Shown here: positions 1 to 8,353 of the stretch, piece after piece
How positions within the stretch are numbered: the first letter of the stretch is position 1
Layout: each line of letters starts with the position of its first letter
DNA from: Fuerstiella sp.
Lineage (GTDB): Bacteria > Planctomycetota > Planctomycetia > Planctomycetales > Planctomycetaceae
Direction: 5' to 3'
Assembly: GCA_014238335.1 (NCBI GenBank)
Contig: JABABI010000054.1
Coordinates: forward strand, 1-47,337
Length of the DNA: 47,337 nt
Notes under the pieces: generated by a model
What the model saw: only the letters and a program-made list of their open reading frames with translations
Database searches by the model: none
Told to the model about the DNA's origin: nothing
Translations under genes and position numbers: made by a program

Positions 1-770
1 CAGTGTTAATGCCGACGGCGATGACCAGGGCGGAATCGATGATGAAGACGGTGTGGTTCTGTCAGGCATGGTGGCCGGCGGAACCGCGACAGCAAACGTT
101 TTTCTGAGTAACGCACTCTCTGCTTATCTGGATGCATGGGTCGATTTCAATGCTGATGGCGATTTCATCGATGCCGGAGAACAGATCTTTAGCAGTCAAC
201 CGATCCTTACTGGAACTAACTCGCTGAATTTTCCAGTGCCGTCGAGTGCACTGCCAGGTGGCACCTATGCTCGCTTCCGCGTCAGCACCACAGGAGGACT
301 CGCACCAACCACACCGCAGATCGGTCCGGCACCGTTCGGTGAAGTGGAAGATCATCGCACCTCCATCGAACCGCAGCAGCCATCCATGGACTTTGGCGAC
401 GCCCCGGAATCCCTTGGCTATAGAACGTGGCTGGCCAATAACGGTGCCAGGCACACTCTGGGCGGCCCGTTCCTTGGCACCTTGATTGACGCAGAACTGG
501 ATGGTCAGCCCAGTGTTAATGCCGACGGCGATGACCTGGGCGGAATCGATGATGAAGACGGTGTGATTCTGTCAGGCATGGTGGCCGGCACAGTAGGCAC
601 GGCATTCGTCACGCTCGGCTCGCCGGGTTCCGCCTATCTGGATGCATGGGTCGATTTCAATGCTGATGGCGATTTCACCGATGCCGGAGAACAGATCTTT
701 ACCAGTGAACCGATCGCCACTGGACTTAACCCGCTGAATTTTCCAGTGCCGTCGAGTGCAACAACAGGGT
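1..770 (+). repeat. 510-bp in-frame tandem repeat inside the GEVED gene
   Basis: Bases 1-260 recur at 511-770 with an offset of exactly 510 bp (170 codons). In the first 89 bases only two positions differ (27 and 56), and the stretch 121-250 matches 631-760 with few changes. A third, more diverged unit follows from about 895. Similarity at the DNA level, not just the protein level, points to recent unit duplication. Confidence 0.9.
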
Positions 771-2461
771 CCACCTATACTCGCTTCCGCGTCAGCAGCT
801 GGGGCGGACTGGCGCCCACCGGGCTATCACAGAGGGGTGAGGTTGAAGACTATCGTATCGACATTGAGTCGCCGTCGGAGGACCTGGACTATGGAGACCT
901 GCCGGACGATGATGCCCATAACTATCCCACCTTACTGGCCAACGACGGTGCCAGGCACGCTTCCGGCGGCCCGGTGCTCGGCAGTAAGTTTGACACAGAA
1001 CCCGATGGACAACCCAGTCCTGATGCTGACGCTGATGACATCAACGTTAGCGACGATGAAGACGGTATCACCAATGGAGCCTATTCCCTCGCCCTCGGAG
1101 GGACTGTCGATGTAACAATTCAGACAACGGGCGGAGCATCGTCAGCGGTGCTGGATGCGTGGATCGATTTCAATCAGGACGGAATTTTTGACAACACTTC
1201 CGGCTCTGCGGAAATCATCTTTAACAGCCAATCCATCATGAACGGTACGACTACGCAGACGTTCTCTGTACCCACGGGAGCGACGCTCGGAAACACCTAT
1301 GCTCGTTTTCGGGTCACGGACTCGGGATTTCCGCATCCCGGCCAGTACGGCGGACCCGGTGAAGTCGAAGATTATAAGATCTATGTCAAACAGCAGATTG
1401 GTGGCGGTGGAGATGTGCAGTTCCTGTTTGGCGGGGTCAATTCCGCTTCGGCATCTCAGCAGGAAGGGACAGCTGCTAAGGATTTACGTGGAAACCAGAC
1501 ATCTACCGACTCCATTGAAGGACAGGCAGACCTTGAGGCGATTCGGAACAATGGCGGTGAGAAATCTCAGGTTGAACTTCGGAATGAGGCCACTGGTGAT
1601 CGGGTGACTGCGGTGGGGCCGACACCAGCCCAGTTTCTGGAGGTCTATGAACTTGACCAGCGTCTGGAACTAACTCTTACAGAGAATCTGTTTGAAGACT
1701 GGGGCGGTCTGAATGAAAAGTGGCTGCATGGTGAAGAAGGCTGGTACTTCATTACACCGGACGGGAACCTTTACAGGTGGGATGGAAGCAGCAACGCCAC
1801 CGGAGACATTGTCGCCAGCCTGCCCGTATCCTTCTATTCTGATCCGGAGCAACTCTGTGAGGCTCGAGCGGACTCCACAACAACTGTGGACGACGACATA
1901 GCCCGTTTCACAGCGGCCAACCTGGATTACGACCTGAAGCTCGAATCAGACGGCAACTACAGCACGAACTGGGGCGGTGAAGGTGAAAAATGGATCCGGG
2001 GAACCGAGGGCTGGTATTTCATAACACCCACAGGAAGTCTTTATCAGTGGACGCGTGGTGCCGGTATGAATGGAGACCTGATCGCAGACCTCGATTCTCG
2101 TTACCATGCAGACCCGACTCTGCTGACTGAGGCTCTTCAGTCTCTGTCGGCAGACGAAGCGGCCTATGCCGTCGATCATGGACTGAATCTGTACGTCACA
2201 CCAAGTGATCACTTCAACTGGGGTGGTCGGAATGAAAAATGGATGAAAGGCGACAGCGGCTGGTACTTTATCACGGAAGACGGCAGTTTCTATTCGTGGG
2301 ACGGCAAGCCAGCCGCTTCCGGGACACTGATCTCAAGACTGTCGTCGAAGTACTACGCAGATCTTAGTCTGTTGGCTGCCACACCATCTACCGGCCAGCC
2401 TGACGTCGACAATCTTCTGGACGATATCTTTGAAGATCTGGGCGACCTGCTGCAGATTTGA
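1..2461 (+). CDS. GEVED-repeat surface protein, 3' part (5' end outside window)
   Basis: The frame is already open at base 2, so this is the C-terminal 819 residues of a longer protein. It contains three GEVED-type beta-sandwich units, each with an acidic DDEDG stretch, a DAWVDFN/DAWIDFN strand and a closing GEVEDHR or GEVEDY motif (ends near bases 360, 860 and 1380). A linker follows, then three copies of a second repeat of about 60 residues with the signature WGG..EKW..G..GWYFIT..G.LY.W, followed by a YADP-type segment (about 1690-1866, 1960-2140, 2210-2390). GEVED domains are common in large secreted planctomycete proteins and are often Ca-rich adhesion or matrix modules. The acidic D-rich loops fit Ca binding, but that is inference. 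The first two GEVED units are nearly identical in DNA, which indicates recent duplication. No C-terminal anchor is visible. The family call is solid; the role is unknown. Confidence 0.85.
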   Translation, partial: SVNADGDDQGGIDDEDGVVLSGMVAGGTATANVFLSNALSAYLDAWVDFNADGDFIDAGEQIFSSQPILTGTNSLNFPVPSSALPGGTYARFRVSTTGGLAPTTPQIGPAPFGEVEDHRTSIEPQQPSMDFGDAPESLGYRTWLANNGARHTLGGPFLGTLIDAELDGQPSVNADGDDLGGIDDEDGVILSGMVAGTVGTAFVTLGSPGSAYLDAWVDFNADGDFTDAGEQIFTSEPIATGLNPLNFPVPSSATTGSTYTRFRVSSWGGLAPTGLSQRGEVEDYRIDIESPSEDLDYGDLPDDDAHNYPTLLANDGARHASGGPVLGSKFDTEPDGQPSPDADADDINVSDDEDGITNGAYSLALGGTVDVTIQTTGGASSAVLDAWIDFNQDGIFDNTSGSAEIIFNSQSIMNGTTTQTFSVPTGATLGNTYARFRVTDSGFPHPGQYGGPGEVEDYKIYVKQQIGGGGDVQFLFGGVNSASASQQEGTAAKDLRGNQTSTDSIEGQADLEAIRNNGGEKSQVELRNEATGDRVTAVGPTPAQFLEVYELDQRLELTLTENLFEDWGGLNEKWLHGEEGWYFITPDGNLYRWDGSSNATGDIVASLPVSFYSDPEQLCEARADSTTTVDDDIARFTAANLDYDLKLESDGNYSTNWGGEGEKWIRGTEGWYFITPTGSLYQWTRGAGMNGDLIADLDSRYHADPTLLTEALQSLSADEAAYAVDHGLNLYVTPSDHFNWGGRNEKWMKGDSGWYFITEDGSFYSWDGKPAASGTLISRLSSKYYADLSLLAATPSTGQPDVDNLLDDIFEDLGDLLQI

Positions 2462-2684
2462 TGCGTGCTGTTTCTCATAGCGTACCGGACATTTGACGCC
2501 GTCGCCTGAGACATCGCCACACACTTTCCACTCGCCGCCACGCTGGCTACGGCATTTGCTTGAACGGGTATGATCGCCGCCTGAGAAAACATGTACATAC
2601 GCCCAGCGACATCAGATTCGCCACGGAGTGTGGTGTGGACTTGGTATGTCGACGAGCGGTCGTTCAAATTAAGTTGGGCACAGG

Positions 2685-3136
2685 TTGGGCAGTGAGGCCA
2701 TATGCGAGCTTAGGGCACATGGGAATCAACAAAAAAGTCGCCAAAGACTCAGTCTCGGCGGAACCTTTCTCAGAGTCACCGCTCTCATATCGGTTGTAGC
2801 AAGTCGATTGCTCACAGCCCGAAACGAGGAGATCAAATTCTCCTATCTATTTTTCACCTTCTGGCTTCCTTGCTGTTTGGCCTTGGCGATTTGGTACTAC
2901 GCCCAGAGTGATCGATCGCTGTCGCTATGGATCAGAGTTTGGAGATTCACAGCAGCCTATTGGAGGGGGGGGCGCCTTGGTTGGGGCTAGCGTTTGCAGT
3001 GCTTATGTCTCCCGATGTTTTCGGACTGACTTGGGGGAGCGTCGTATCTCTCGTTACCGTGCTACGGACACGGCTTCTTGCGAGCAAAACACCCGAAAGT
3101 GTCTCAACAGATCGAACTGACGTGAGCTCTCCATAG
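2685..3136 (+). pseudogene. Possible small membrane protein split by an 8-G run
   Basis: Two overlapping frames look like one protein. The frame from the TTG at 2685 encodes a hydrophobic segment (FTFWLPCCLALAIWYYA, about 2855-2905), then meets a stop just after the homopolymer of eight G at 2965-2972. One additional G would join it to the next frame, which continues with a second hydrophobic stretch (LGLAFAVLM..., about 2980-3060) and ends at 3136. The join would read WRGGAPWLGLAF without interruption. I do not recognise a family. It could equally be a decayed gene, a sequencing error, phase variation by slippage, or chance hydrophobic frames. No clear ribosome-binding site supports the TTG. 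Confidence 0.3.
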
Positions 3137-3198
3137 CCGCGATCAGTCCTGAAGCAGCACTGCCATCACCCGCCGCCATGCCCCCAAGACCCAACAGC

Positions 3199-3220
3199 TT
3201 AAAAAACGCCCGACCGCGTT
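3199..3220 (-). terminator. Weak intrinsic terminator candidate
   Basis: On the minus strand this reads as a 5-bp stem (AACGC/GCGTT) with a 6-base loop, running into six T. It lies about 30 bp past the stop codon at 3252 of the broken leftward frame described next, which is the right place and orientation for its terminator. The stem is short, so support is modest. Confidence 0.35.
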
Positions 3221-3251
3221 CGCACGCACCCAACGGGCCAGCAGGTGTAAA

Positions 3252-3852
3252 TCAGGCGATCTTCAGATAGTCCCGACTCAGCACCCAATCCGTGAAATCA
3301 TCGGGACCATCCTCGCTATCCGGCCCGGTCTCTTCAATGGAGAAGAAGCCGTACCGGGCTACGATCTGGATCCTGACGAATCGTATTCTCTCTTTGAGGA
3401 GTTACAATACGAATCGGTCGTCTTCCTCGTTCTCTAATTGCACAACGAACTTTTTGCCCGAAGGAGCACTTTGTCGAGCCCACGTTTCTGAGATTCGTGC
3501 GTTCTGCGTTCATTCGTGGGTATGAGAGGATCCGTCAATCCCAACCGGATCACCTCATCCACCACTTTGCTGACGGGGACCCGCTTATCGAACAAGTGCC
3601 CTGCCAGAATAGCGATGCCATTGCGAACCGGATCATCCGCCACGCAACGGTTAGCGTAGTTATCGAGCAAGCCCTTGATTCCATTGACCAGCAGGACACC
3701 ACCAATGATCTGACCCACTGGGTACAGGGGTGGGGCCTGGACTTATCCAGTGGCATAGCAGCTTCTCGCCAGCGAGCGATCATGCCGTGGGCTTCCACGA
3801 CAATCTCCTCTCGATCGCGGGGCAGGTACTGGTGTCGAGGGTTGCCGATCAA
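3252..3852 (-). pseudogene. Decayed leftward gene of unknown family
   Basis: Protein-like sequence runs leftward in three successive frames. The first piece (about 3852-3720) contains PRDREEIVVEAHGMIARW. The second (about 3722-3535) contains LDNYANRCVADDPVRNGIA and VSKVVDEVIRLGL. The third (about 3490-3252) reads GKKFVVQLENEEDDRFVL, one TAA at about 3410, then FFSIEETGPDSEDGPDDF and a C-terminus ending YLKIA. The balanced, acidic composition and the terminator candidate just downstream suggest one real gene broken by about two frameshifts and a nonsense codon. It lies 200 bp downstream of the DUF1501 gene on the same strand. I do not recognise the family. Confidence 0.4.
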
Positions 3853-4064
3853 ACTTCACAACACCGCCTCATGACAACACGTGCTCCAACAGAGGTTGGC
3901 GCAGCCCAGTCTGCGCCAGGAAGTCCACCGTATTCCGACACGTGCCATCTGAGGAAGGGTGTTGGGCAGCACCGAGCGAGACAAAACACCTAACGGCTCC
4001 TTCGCGATTGGCGGTGCGGGAAGGGTTGATGTCCAGCCCGGATTAATCATGCCAACGCCGCCAA

Positions 4065-5390
4065 TCAGCCAATTAACTCCGGGATCACTTTGCCAGCCGG
4101 AAGACTTTCCGTGGGGCGTCCATCGAGCATGTGGTAGACCTTCCGCGGGGCCATACCAAGAGCGTGGTAAACGGTGGCCGCGTAATCCTCGACGGAGACC
4201 GGGCGATCAATGATTTCGGCGGCGTGTTTGTCGGTTGCGCCGAGGACCATGCCGGTCTTGATGCCGCCACCACCGATTGTCAGGCTGAATGCCCGGCTCC
4301 AGTGGTCTCGCCCTGGGCCACGGGCGTCCGTGTTGAGCCGCGGAGTTCGGCCGAACTCACCTGCGGTAATGACCAGGGTATTTTCCAGCATGCCTCGATC
4401 GTCAAGATCTCTAAGCAACGCCGCATAGCCCTGATCGTACGGCGGAACTTCCGTGCGCAATCGAGGGAACACCTCGGGGTGATGGTCCCAACCGTATCGA
4501 ACATAACCTTTGACTGTGACGAACCGGACTCCGGATTCGATCAGTCTACGAGCCAGCAACAGACCTTGCCCAACGCGATTACGCCCGTACGCATCTCGAA
4601 CCCGTTTCGGCTCCTGTTCAATATCAAACGCCCTCTTCGCCCTTTGAGAAGTCAGCAGGTTGAAGGCCTGTTCGGTAAACGCGTCGTGTGTTTTCGCAAA
4701 TAGAAGCTGTCGGTCCCGCATCGATTGAAACTGATCGACGGATCTTAAAAGACTCCCGCGATCGGTCAGTCGCGGAATTCCAATACTGTCAGGCGTGCTG
4801 AATGCTTCGACCTGAAAGCTGCTGCTGTTGGGATCACGGTCTACCAGGAACGGGTCGTAATTGTGGCCCAGCGCCCCGGCCTGTCCCTGACGTCCGAAGC
4901 TCGTGCTTTTCATATCGCCCACCTGGACAAACGGCGGGACTCCGCCGCTTTCACTGGCCTGCTGCCAGGCCAGAACCGCTCCGAAACTTGGTGGCATGAA
5001 TTCCTTGGAGTATCGCCGGCCGCTGAGCAGGTGATGATCGCCCATACCATGACTTGACGTGTAAGAATGCATCGACCGAATCAAGCTGAATTTGTCATTG
5101 CACTGCGCCAGATTGGGCATTAACTCGCCGAGTTCCACTCCCGCGAGTCGCGTCTGGATTGGGTTTAACTCCCCACGGATTTCCGCAGGCGCGTAGGGCT
5201 TCAGATCGTACATGTCGATGTGGCTTGGCCCGCCCAGCATCCAGAGCAGGATGCAATTTGTATTTCCAGAGGTCGCTGACGCAGCTTCCTGTGCGAGCAG
5301 TCCGGATAGCGAAACACCCAGCGGAGTTAATGCGCCCGCACGCAAAAAGCTGCGTCGTGAAGACAGACCACCAGTAAACGAATTCGCCAT
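4065..5390 (-). CDS. DUF1501 family Tat-exported protein
   Basis: This 441-residue protein begins with a twin-arginine signal (SRRSFLRAG at about residues 11-19, then a hydrophobic stretch ending near AAS). The mature part is a complete DUF1501 domain, an alkaline-phosphatase/sulfatase-like fold abundant in planctomycetes. Landmarks are LWMLGGPSHIDMYDLKP near residue 50, the region around EIRGELNPIQT, DQGYAALLRDL and GEFGRTPR near residue 350, and a C-terminal segment around YHALGMAP. Biochemical function of the family is not established; metal-dependent hydrolysis is inferred from fold similarity. The gene lies divergent to the VCBS gene at 5730. A typical DUF1549/DUF1553 partner is not next to it, although a decayed gene lies just downstream. 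Confidence 0.9.
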   Translation of the reverse strand: MANSFTGGLSSRRSFLRAGALTPLGVSLSGLLAQEAASATSGNTNCILLWMLGGPSHIDMYDLKPYAPAEIRGELNPIQTRLAGVELGELMPNLAQCNDKFSLIRSMHSYTSSHGMGDHHLLSGRRYSKEFMPPSFGAVLAWQQASESGGVPPFVQVGDMKSTSFGRQGQAGALGHNYDPFLVDRDPNSSSFQVEAFSTPDSIGIPRLTDRGSLLRSVDQFQSMRDRQLLFAKTHDAFTEQAFNLLTSQRAKRAFDIEQEPKRVRDAYGRNRVGQGLLLARRLIESGVRFVTVKGYVRYGWDHHPEVFPRLRTEVPPYDQGYAALLRDLDDRGMLENTLVITAGEFGRTPRLNTDARGPGRDHWSRAFSLTIGGGGIKTGMVLGATDKHAAEIIDRPVSVEDYAATVYHALGMAPRKVYHMLDGRPTESLPAGKVIPELIG

Positions 5391-5729
5391 ATCCTGTGTA
5401 CCCTGTAAAAGTCAATCCATAAATAATACCATAAGATTTCATCCAGCCAAGACTCAGTTTCTCCGAAGTTGGCCGCTGCAGTTTTCGAGCACACTTTGCT
5501 GGCAGCTTGTGTGCAGACAGAACGCTGGAAATGTCATTACAATGCGGTGCGTCCCCTAAGTGTATTGAAGTACCGGCCGCCAGCGCCGGAATCCGTACTG
5601 TCACCACTAATTTTCCGGCCGGATCTAACTTAGAAACTGGCACCGTCCGTTGGGGCAGATCAGGCCAGTGCTCGCAGCAATCCGTTAGAATGCAAAAAAC
5701 ATCCAGCCGCGCTCATCCCAGGAGTCGAT
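5391..5729. promoter_or_regulatory. Divergent intergenic region
   Basis: This 339-bp spacer separates the leftward DUF1501 gene from the rightward VCBS gene and must hold the promoters of both. I could not assign -35/-10 or sigma-54 elements with confidence. AGGAG at about 5719-5723 is a good ribosome-binding site for the ATG at 5730. Confidence 0.5.
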
Positions 5730-7145
5730 ATGTCTAAGTATCTCGCTACGTGCCTGTTATTGTTCGTCGAAACGGTAACCGCCCAGGACCCAGCGGTAGT
5801 GTTCAGGGATGTCAGCGGCGATGTTGGGCTGCAACTTGGGGATGGTGCGGCATGCTGGGCCGATCTTGACAACGATGGCTGGGTCGATGTGTGTGCAGGT
5901 GCCGTGTGGAAGAACCATGAAGGCAAATCGTTTAGTAAACTTGGCGAGGTTGCTCCAGGATCCGCGGTCGCCGCGGACTTCGACAACGACGGATTCGTGG
6001 ATTTATTTTCCTGGTCGTCGATGAAGTTATACCGCAACAATGGCGGCAGTGGGTTCGACAATGTCCCGCTACCGGACCTTCCGCGAGTCGGGTCACGCGG
6101 CGCTGTGTGGTCCGATTTTAACAACGATGGCTTCGCGGACCTTTACGTAGGAGGTTACGAGGGGAGTGAACGGTCGCTACTGGTTCTAATCAACGAAGGT
6201 GGAGAAAGCTTTCGCGTCGAGCGGAGCGCGGGTAACCATGCGACTCGTGGCATGACAGCCTGCGATTTCGATCAAGATGGGGATGTTGACGTTTACGTGT
6301 CCAACTATCGTTTGCAACCGAACTTGTTGTGGTTGAATGATGGAAAGGCCGGCTTTAAGGAAGTCGCAGGCCAGTACGGCGTGATAGCGACGAAGCCCGG
6401 TTTCGGCGGTGGGCATTCGATCGGTGCTGCGTGGGGTGACTTTAACAGTGACGGGCTGATCGATTTGTTCGCAGGCAACTTTGCCCACGTTGATGCCCGT
6501 GGCGATCAACCGAAGTCGCGGTTCCTGAAGAACCTCGGCCAGCAAAAGGGCTTCACATTCGAGGACCTGGGAACGTGCGGTATTCACTATCAAGAGTCCT
6601 ACGCTTCGCCGAGCGTAGCCGACTACGATAACGACGGTAACCTTGACTTGTTCTTTACGACCGTCTACGGGGTTGCTTCGTTTGGGCGCAAGAACAACTC
6701 CGTGCTGTTTCGCAATGATGGAACGTTCGCGGTACAGGACGTCACGGCTGCAGCGAAGCTCTCTGGTTTGCCCCCGACTTACCAGTCTGCCTGGGCGGAC
6801 TACGACAACGATGGCGACCTCGACCTCACATCCGCAGGCAAGTTATTCCAGAATCAAGGCACACCGCATTCCTGGCTGAAGGTGAAGTTAGTCGGCGACG
6901 GCAAGACGATTAATCGTTCTGCGATCGGCGCTCAGGTGCGCATCGCCGTTGGTGACAAGACAGTTACCCGACAAGTTGAAGCTGGCACAGGCGAGGGGAA
7001 CCAGAGCGAAGCGACCCTGCATTTGGGGCTCGGCGATCATAATGGACCGGTCAACATTGAAATTTTTTGGCCTAACCGGGCAAAGCAGTCGATGACACAG
7101 GTGGAGACGAATCGTCAATTGTCGGTTGAGTTCAAATCTTTTTGA
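5730..7145 (+). CDS. CRTAC1-like VCBS/FG-GAP protein with ASPIC/UnbV domain
   Basis: This 471-residue secreted protein starts with a short signal peptide (to about residue 19, ending TVTAQ). It then has roughly seven FG-GAP/VCBS blades, recognisable by Ca-binding loops such as DLDNDGWVD, DFDNDGFVD, DFNNDGFAD, DFDQDGDVD, DFNSDGLID, DYDNDGNLD and DYDNDGDLD. The last 80 residues form an ASPIC/UnbV domain (AIGAQVRI..., EAGTGEGNQSE, LGLGDH, FWPN). This CRTAC1-type architecture is a beta-propeller and is typical of secreted planctomycete proteins; the ligand is unknown. The start at 5730 is supported by AGGAG six bases upstream. It converges on the protease gene at 7384. Confidence 0.92.
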   Translation: MSKYLATCLLLFVETVTAQDPAVVFRDVSGDVGLQLGDGAACWADLDNDGWVDVCAGAVWKNHEGKSFSKLGEVAPGSAVAADFDNDGFVDLFSWSSMKLYRNNGGSGFDNVPLPDLPRVGSRGAVWSDFNNDGFADLYVGGYEGSERSLLVLINEGGESFRVERSAGNHATRGMTACDFDQDGDVDVYVSNYRLQPNLLWLNDGKAGFKEVAGQYGVIATKPGFGGGHSIGAAWGDFNSDGLIDLFAGNFAHVDARGDQPKSRFLKNLGQQKGFTFEDLGTCGIHYQESYASPSVADYDNDGNLDLFFTTVYGVASFGRKNNSVLFRNDGTFAVQDVTAAAKLSGLPPTYQSAWADYDNDGDLDLTSAGKLFQNQGTPHSWLKVKLVGDGKTINRSAIGAQVRIAVGDKTVTRQVEAGTGEGNQSEATLHLGLGDHNGPVNIEIFWPNRAKQSMTQVETNRQLSVEFKSF

Positions 7146-7383
7146 GGATCCTCGCGGCCTGCAGAATTAGTGTGCGACACCAAGTCAGGCCCATCATCAC
7201 AGATCAGTGTCCGAGAACTCAGAGAAATTCATTCAGGATGTCGTAACCCACAGCGGGCGACCGGCCCCCAGCTGAACAGCATCTTTGGCCCTAAGCGATA
7301 CACGGATGTGGACGCAGCTGCCAACGACCGATCGACGCAGCGTGCGATGAAAACTGCTGCAGACAAAAGGTTTTCAATAAGAA

Positions 7384-8196
7384 TTACTCTTCGCGGTTGA
7401 GCGTTTCCGTAATCGCCTGAGCATTGACGACTATGGCAAATCCAAGCCGCTTCCGAATGTGTCCTTCCTGATAGGTCAGTTTATATTTTTCGTTAATCAA
7501 GTGCTGACCTCCAATCAGCCCCACGATCCTGACGGTTCCGTTATGCTCGACAACAACCGGCCCACCGCTGTCACCTTCGAACGTGTTGTAGTCAACAAGA
7601 AATGTCGGGTGTTTTTTATATGGGTTGATCGGAAAGCTGGCGACACATCCCAGGCGAACTGACGGAAAACCGGGTTCACTCGGATCGAACTGTGCAGCAT
7701 GTGGATAACCGATGCTGCGAATAAGGTGCCCCACTTCGACCTGTCCGAAGTCGTCGGCAGTTGCCAGGGTCTCGACGAGAATTGCGTCCACCGGAACATC
7801 AAATTTCGGCAGTTCCAATACTGCGACGTCGTGCTCCGGATGCTGTTTCCAGAGAGGCTTGTCGCCCGTCCGGATGGTCACGTTTCTGGACTCACGAACG
7901 TATTCTGCCAGTCCTTCGTCCCAACGACGGAGAACGACAGCCGCAAAATCGTCCTTAACCCCAATCAGCACGTGGGCTGCGGTCACCAGCGCTAACGGCT
8001 TAGACTCTTTCACCTTCACAACGAAGCACGTTGCAGAAGATCCTCTTCCCTCCAGACGATAGGTGGCTTTGACCGTCGGGATCACGCCGCCAGCATAGGT
8101 GGTGGAGCTGATCAGAAAAAGTATTGCCGCTACGGGGACCAGACCGTGCGTCATTCTTTGCTTTTCGTCGTTCACTTCAGTTCCTTTTCGTTTCAT
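7384..8196 (-). CDS. Secreted trypsin-like serine protease
   Basis: This protein of up to 270 residues has a signal peptide (hydrophobic LVPVAAILFLISS, cleavage near TYAGG) and a chymotrypsin-fold domain. All three catalytic residues are visible: His in VTAAHVL, Asp in EHDVAVLELP and Ser in GDSGGPVV. A periplasmic or surface endopeptidase is therefore expected. There is no PDZ domain, so it is not a DegP-type protease. Three starts are possible: ATG 8196, which overlaps the stop of a small upstream frame (ATGA); GTG 8175, preceded by a good AAGGA six bases upstream; and ATG 8154 just before the signal peptide. I list the longest, though GTG 8175 has the best ribosome-binding site. Confidence 0.88.
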   Translation of the reverse strand: MKRKGTEVNDEKQRMTHGLVPVAAILFLISSTTYAGGVIPTVKATYRLEGRGSSATCFVVKVKESKPLALVTAAHVLIGVKDDFAAVVLRRWDEGLAEYVRESRNVTIRTGDKPLWKQHPEHDVAVLELPKFDVPVDAILVETLATADDFGQVEVGHLIRSIGYPHAAQFDPSEPGFPSVRLGCVASFPINPYKKHPTFLVDYNTFEGDSGGPVVVEHNGTVRIVGLIGGQHLINEKYKLTYQEGHIRKRLGFAIVVNAQAITETLNREE

Positions 8197-8353
8197 TCCG
8201 TCAGAATCTTCAGTGCGGTGCGTAGGTCATCCAGTGCACCCTCCACTGCCTCGTATTCCTGTTGCCGACGACGAGCTTCAGCGCTTGCACGTGTGGCCGT
8301 CAGGGAATGACCAGCTGCGTTACCGACTTATCGTATAGTTCGGCAGACGTCAT
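8193..8353 (-). pseudogene. Small coiled-coil gene upstream of the protease, apparently frameshifted
   Basis: A frame starting at ATG 8353 reads MTSAELYDKSVTQLVIP and stops. The overlapping frame then continues LTATRASAEARRRQQEYE and ends ...ALKILTE at a TGA (8195-8193) that overlaps the protease ATG as ATGA. A one-base change near 8303 would give a single protein of about 53 residues, mostly an Ala/Glu/Arg-rich helix. The tight overlap suggests translational coupling to the protease. It could be a decayed or mis-sequenced small gene, or, less likely, a programmed frameshift. No family was recognised. Confidence 0.4.

Larger units (their letters stand above)
2462..4064. other. 1.6-kb region without an intact gene
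   Basis: Apart from the two broken frames described separately (2685-3136 plus strand, 3252-3852 minus strand) and a weak terminator, I see no intact coding sequence. There are no inverted terminal repeats and no transposase motif. The stretch 3853-4064 carries an open minus-strand frame directly after the DUF1501 stop, but its composition (Trp- and Cys-rich) is not convincing. Confidence 0.6.

Noticed and set aside
5095..5643. Minus-strand frame of 182 codons overlapping the DUF1501 N-terminus.
   Set aside because: It runs in a different frame through the Tat signal region and has no family features.
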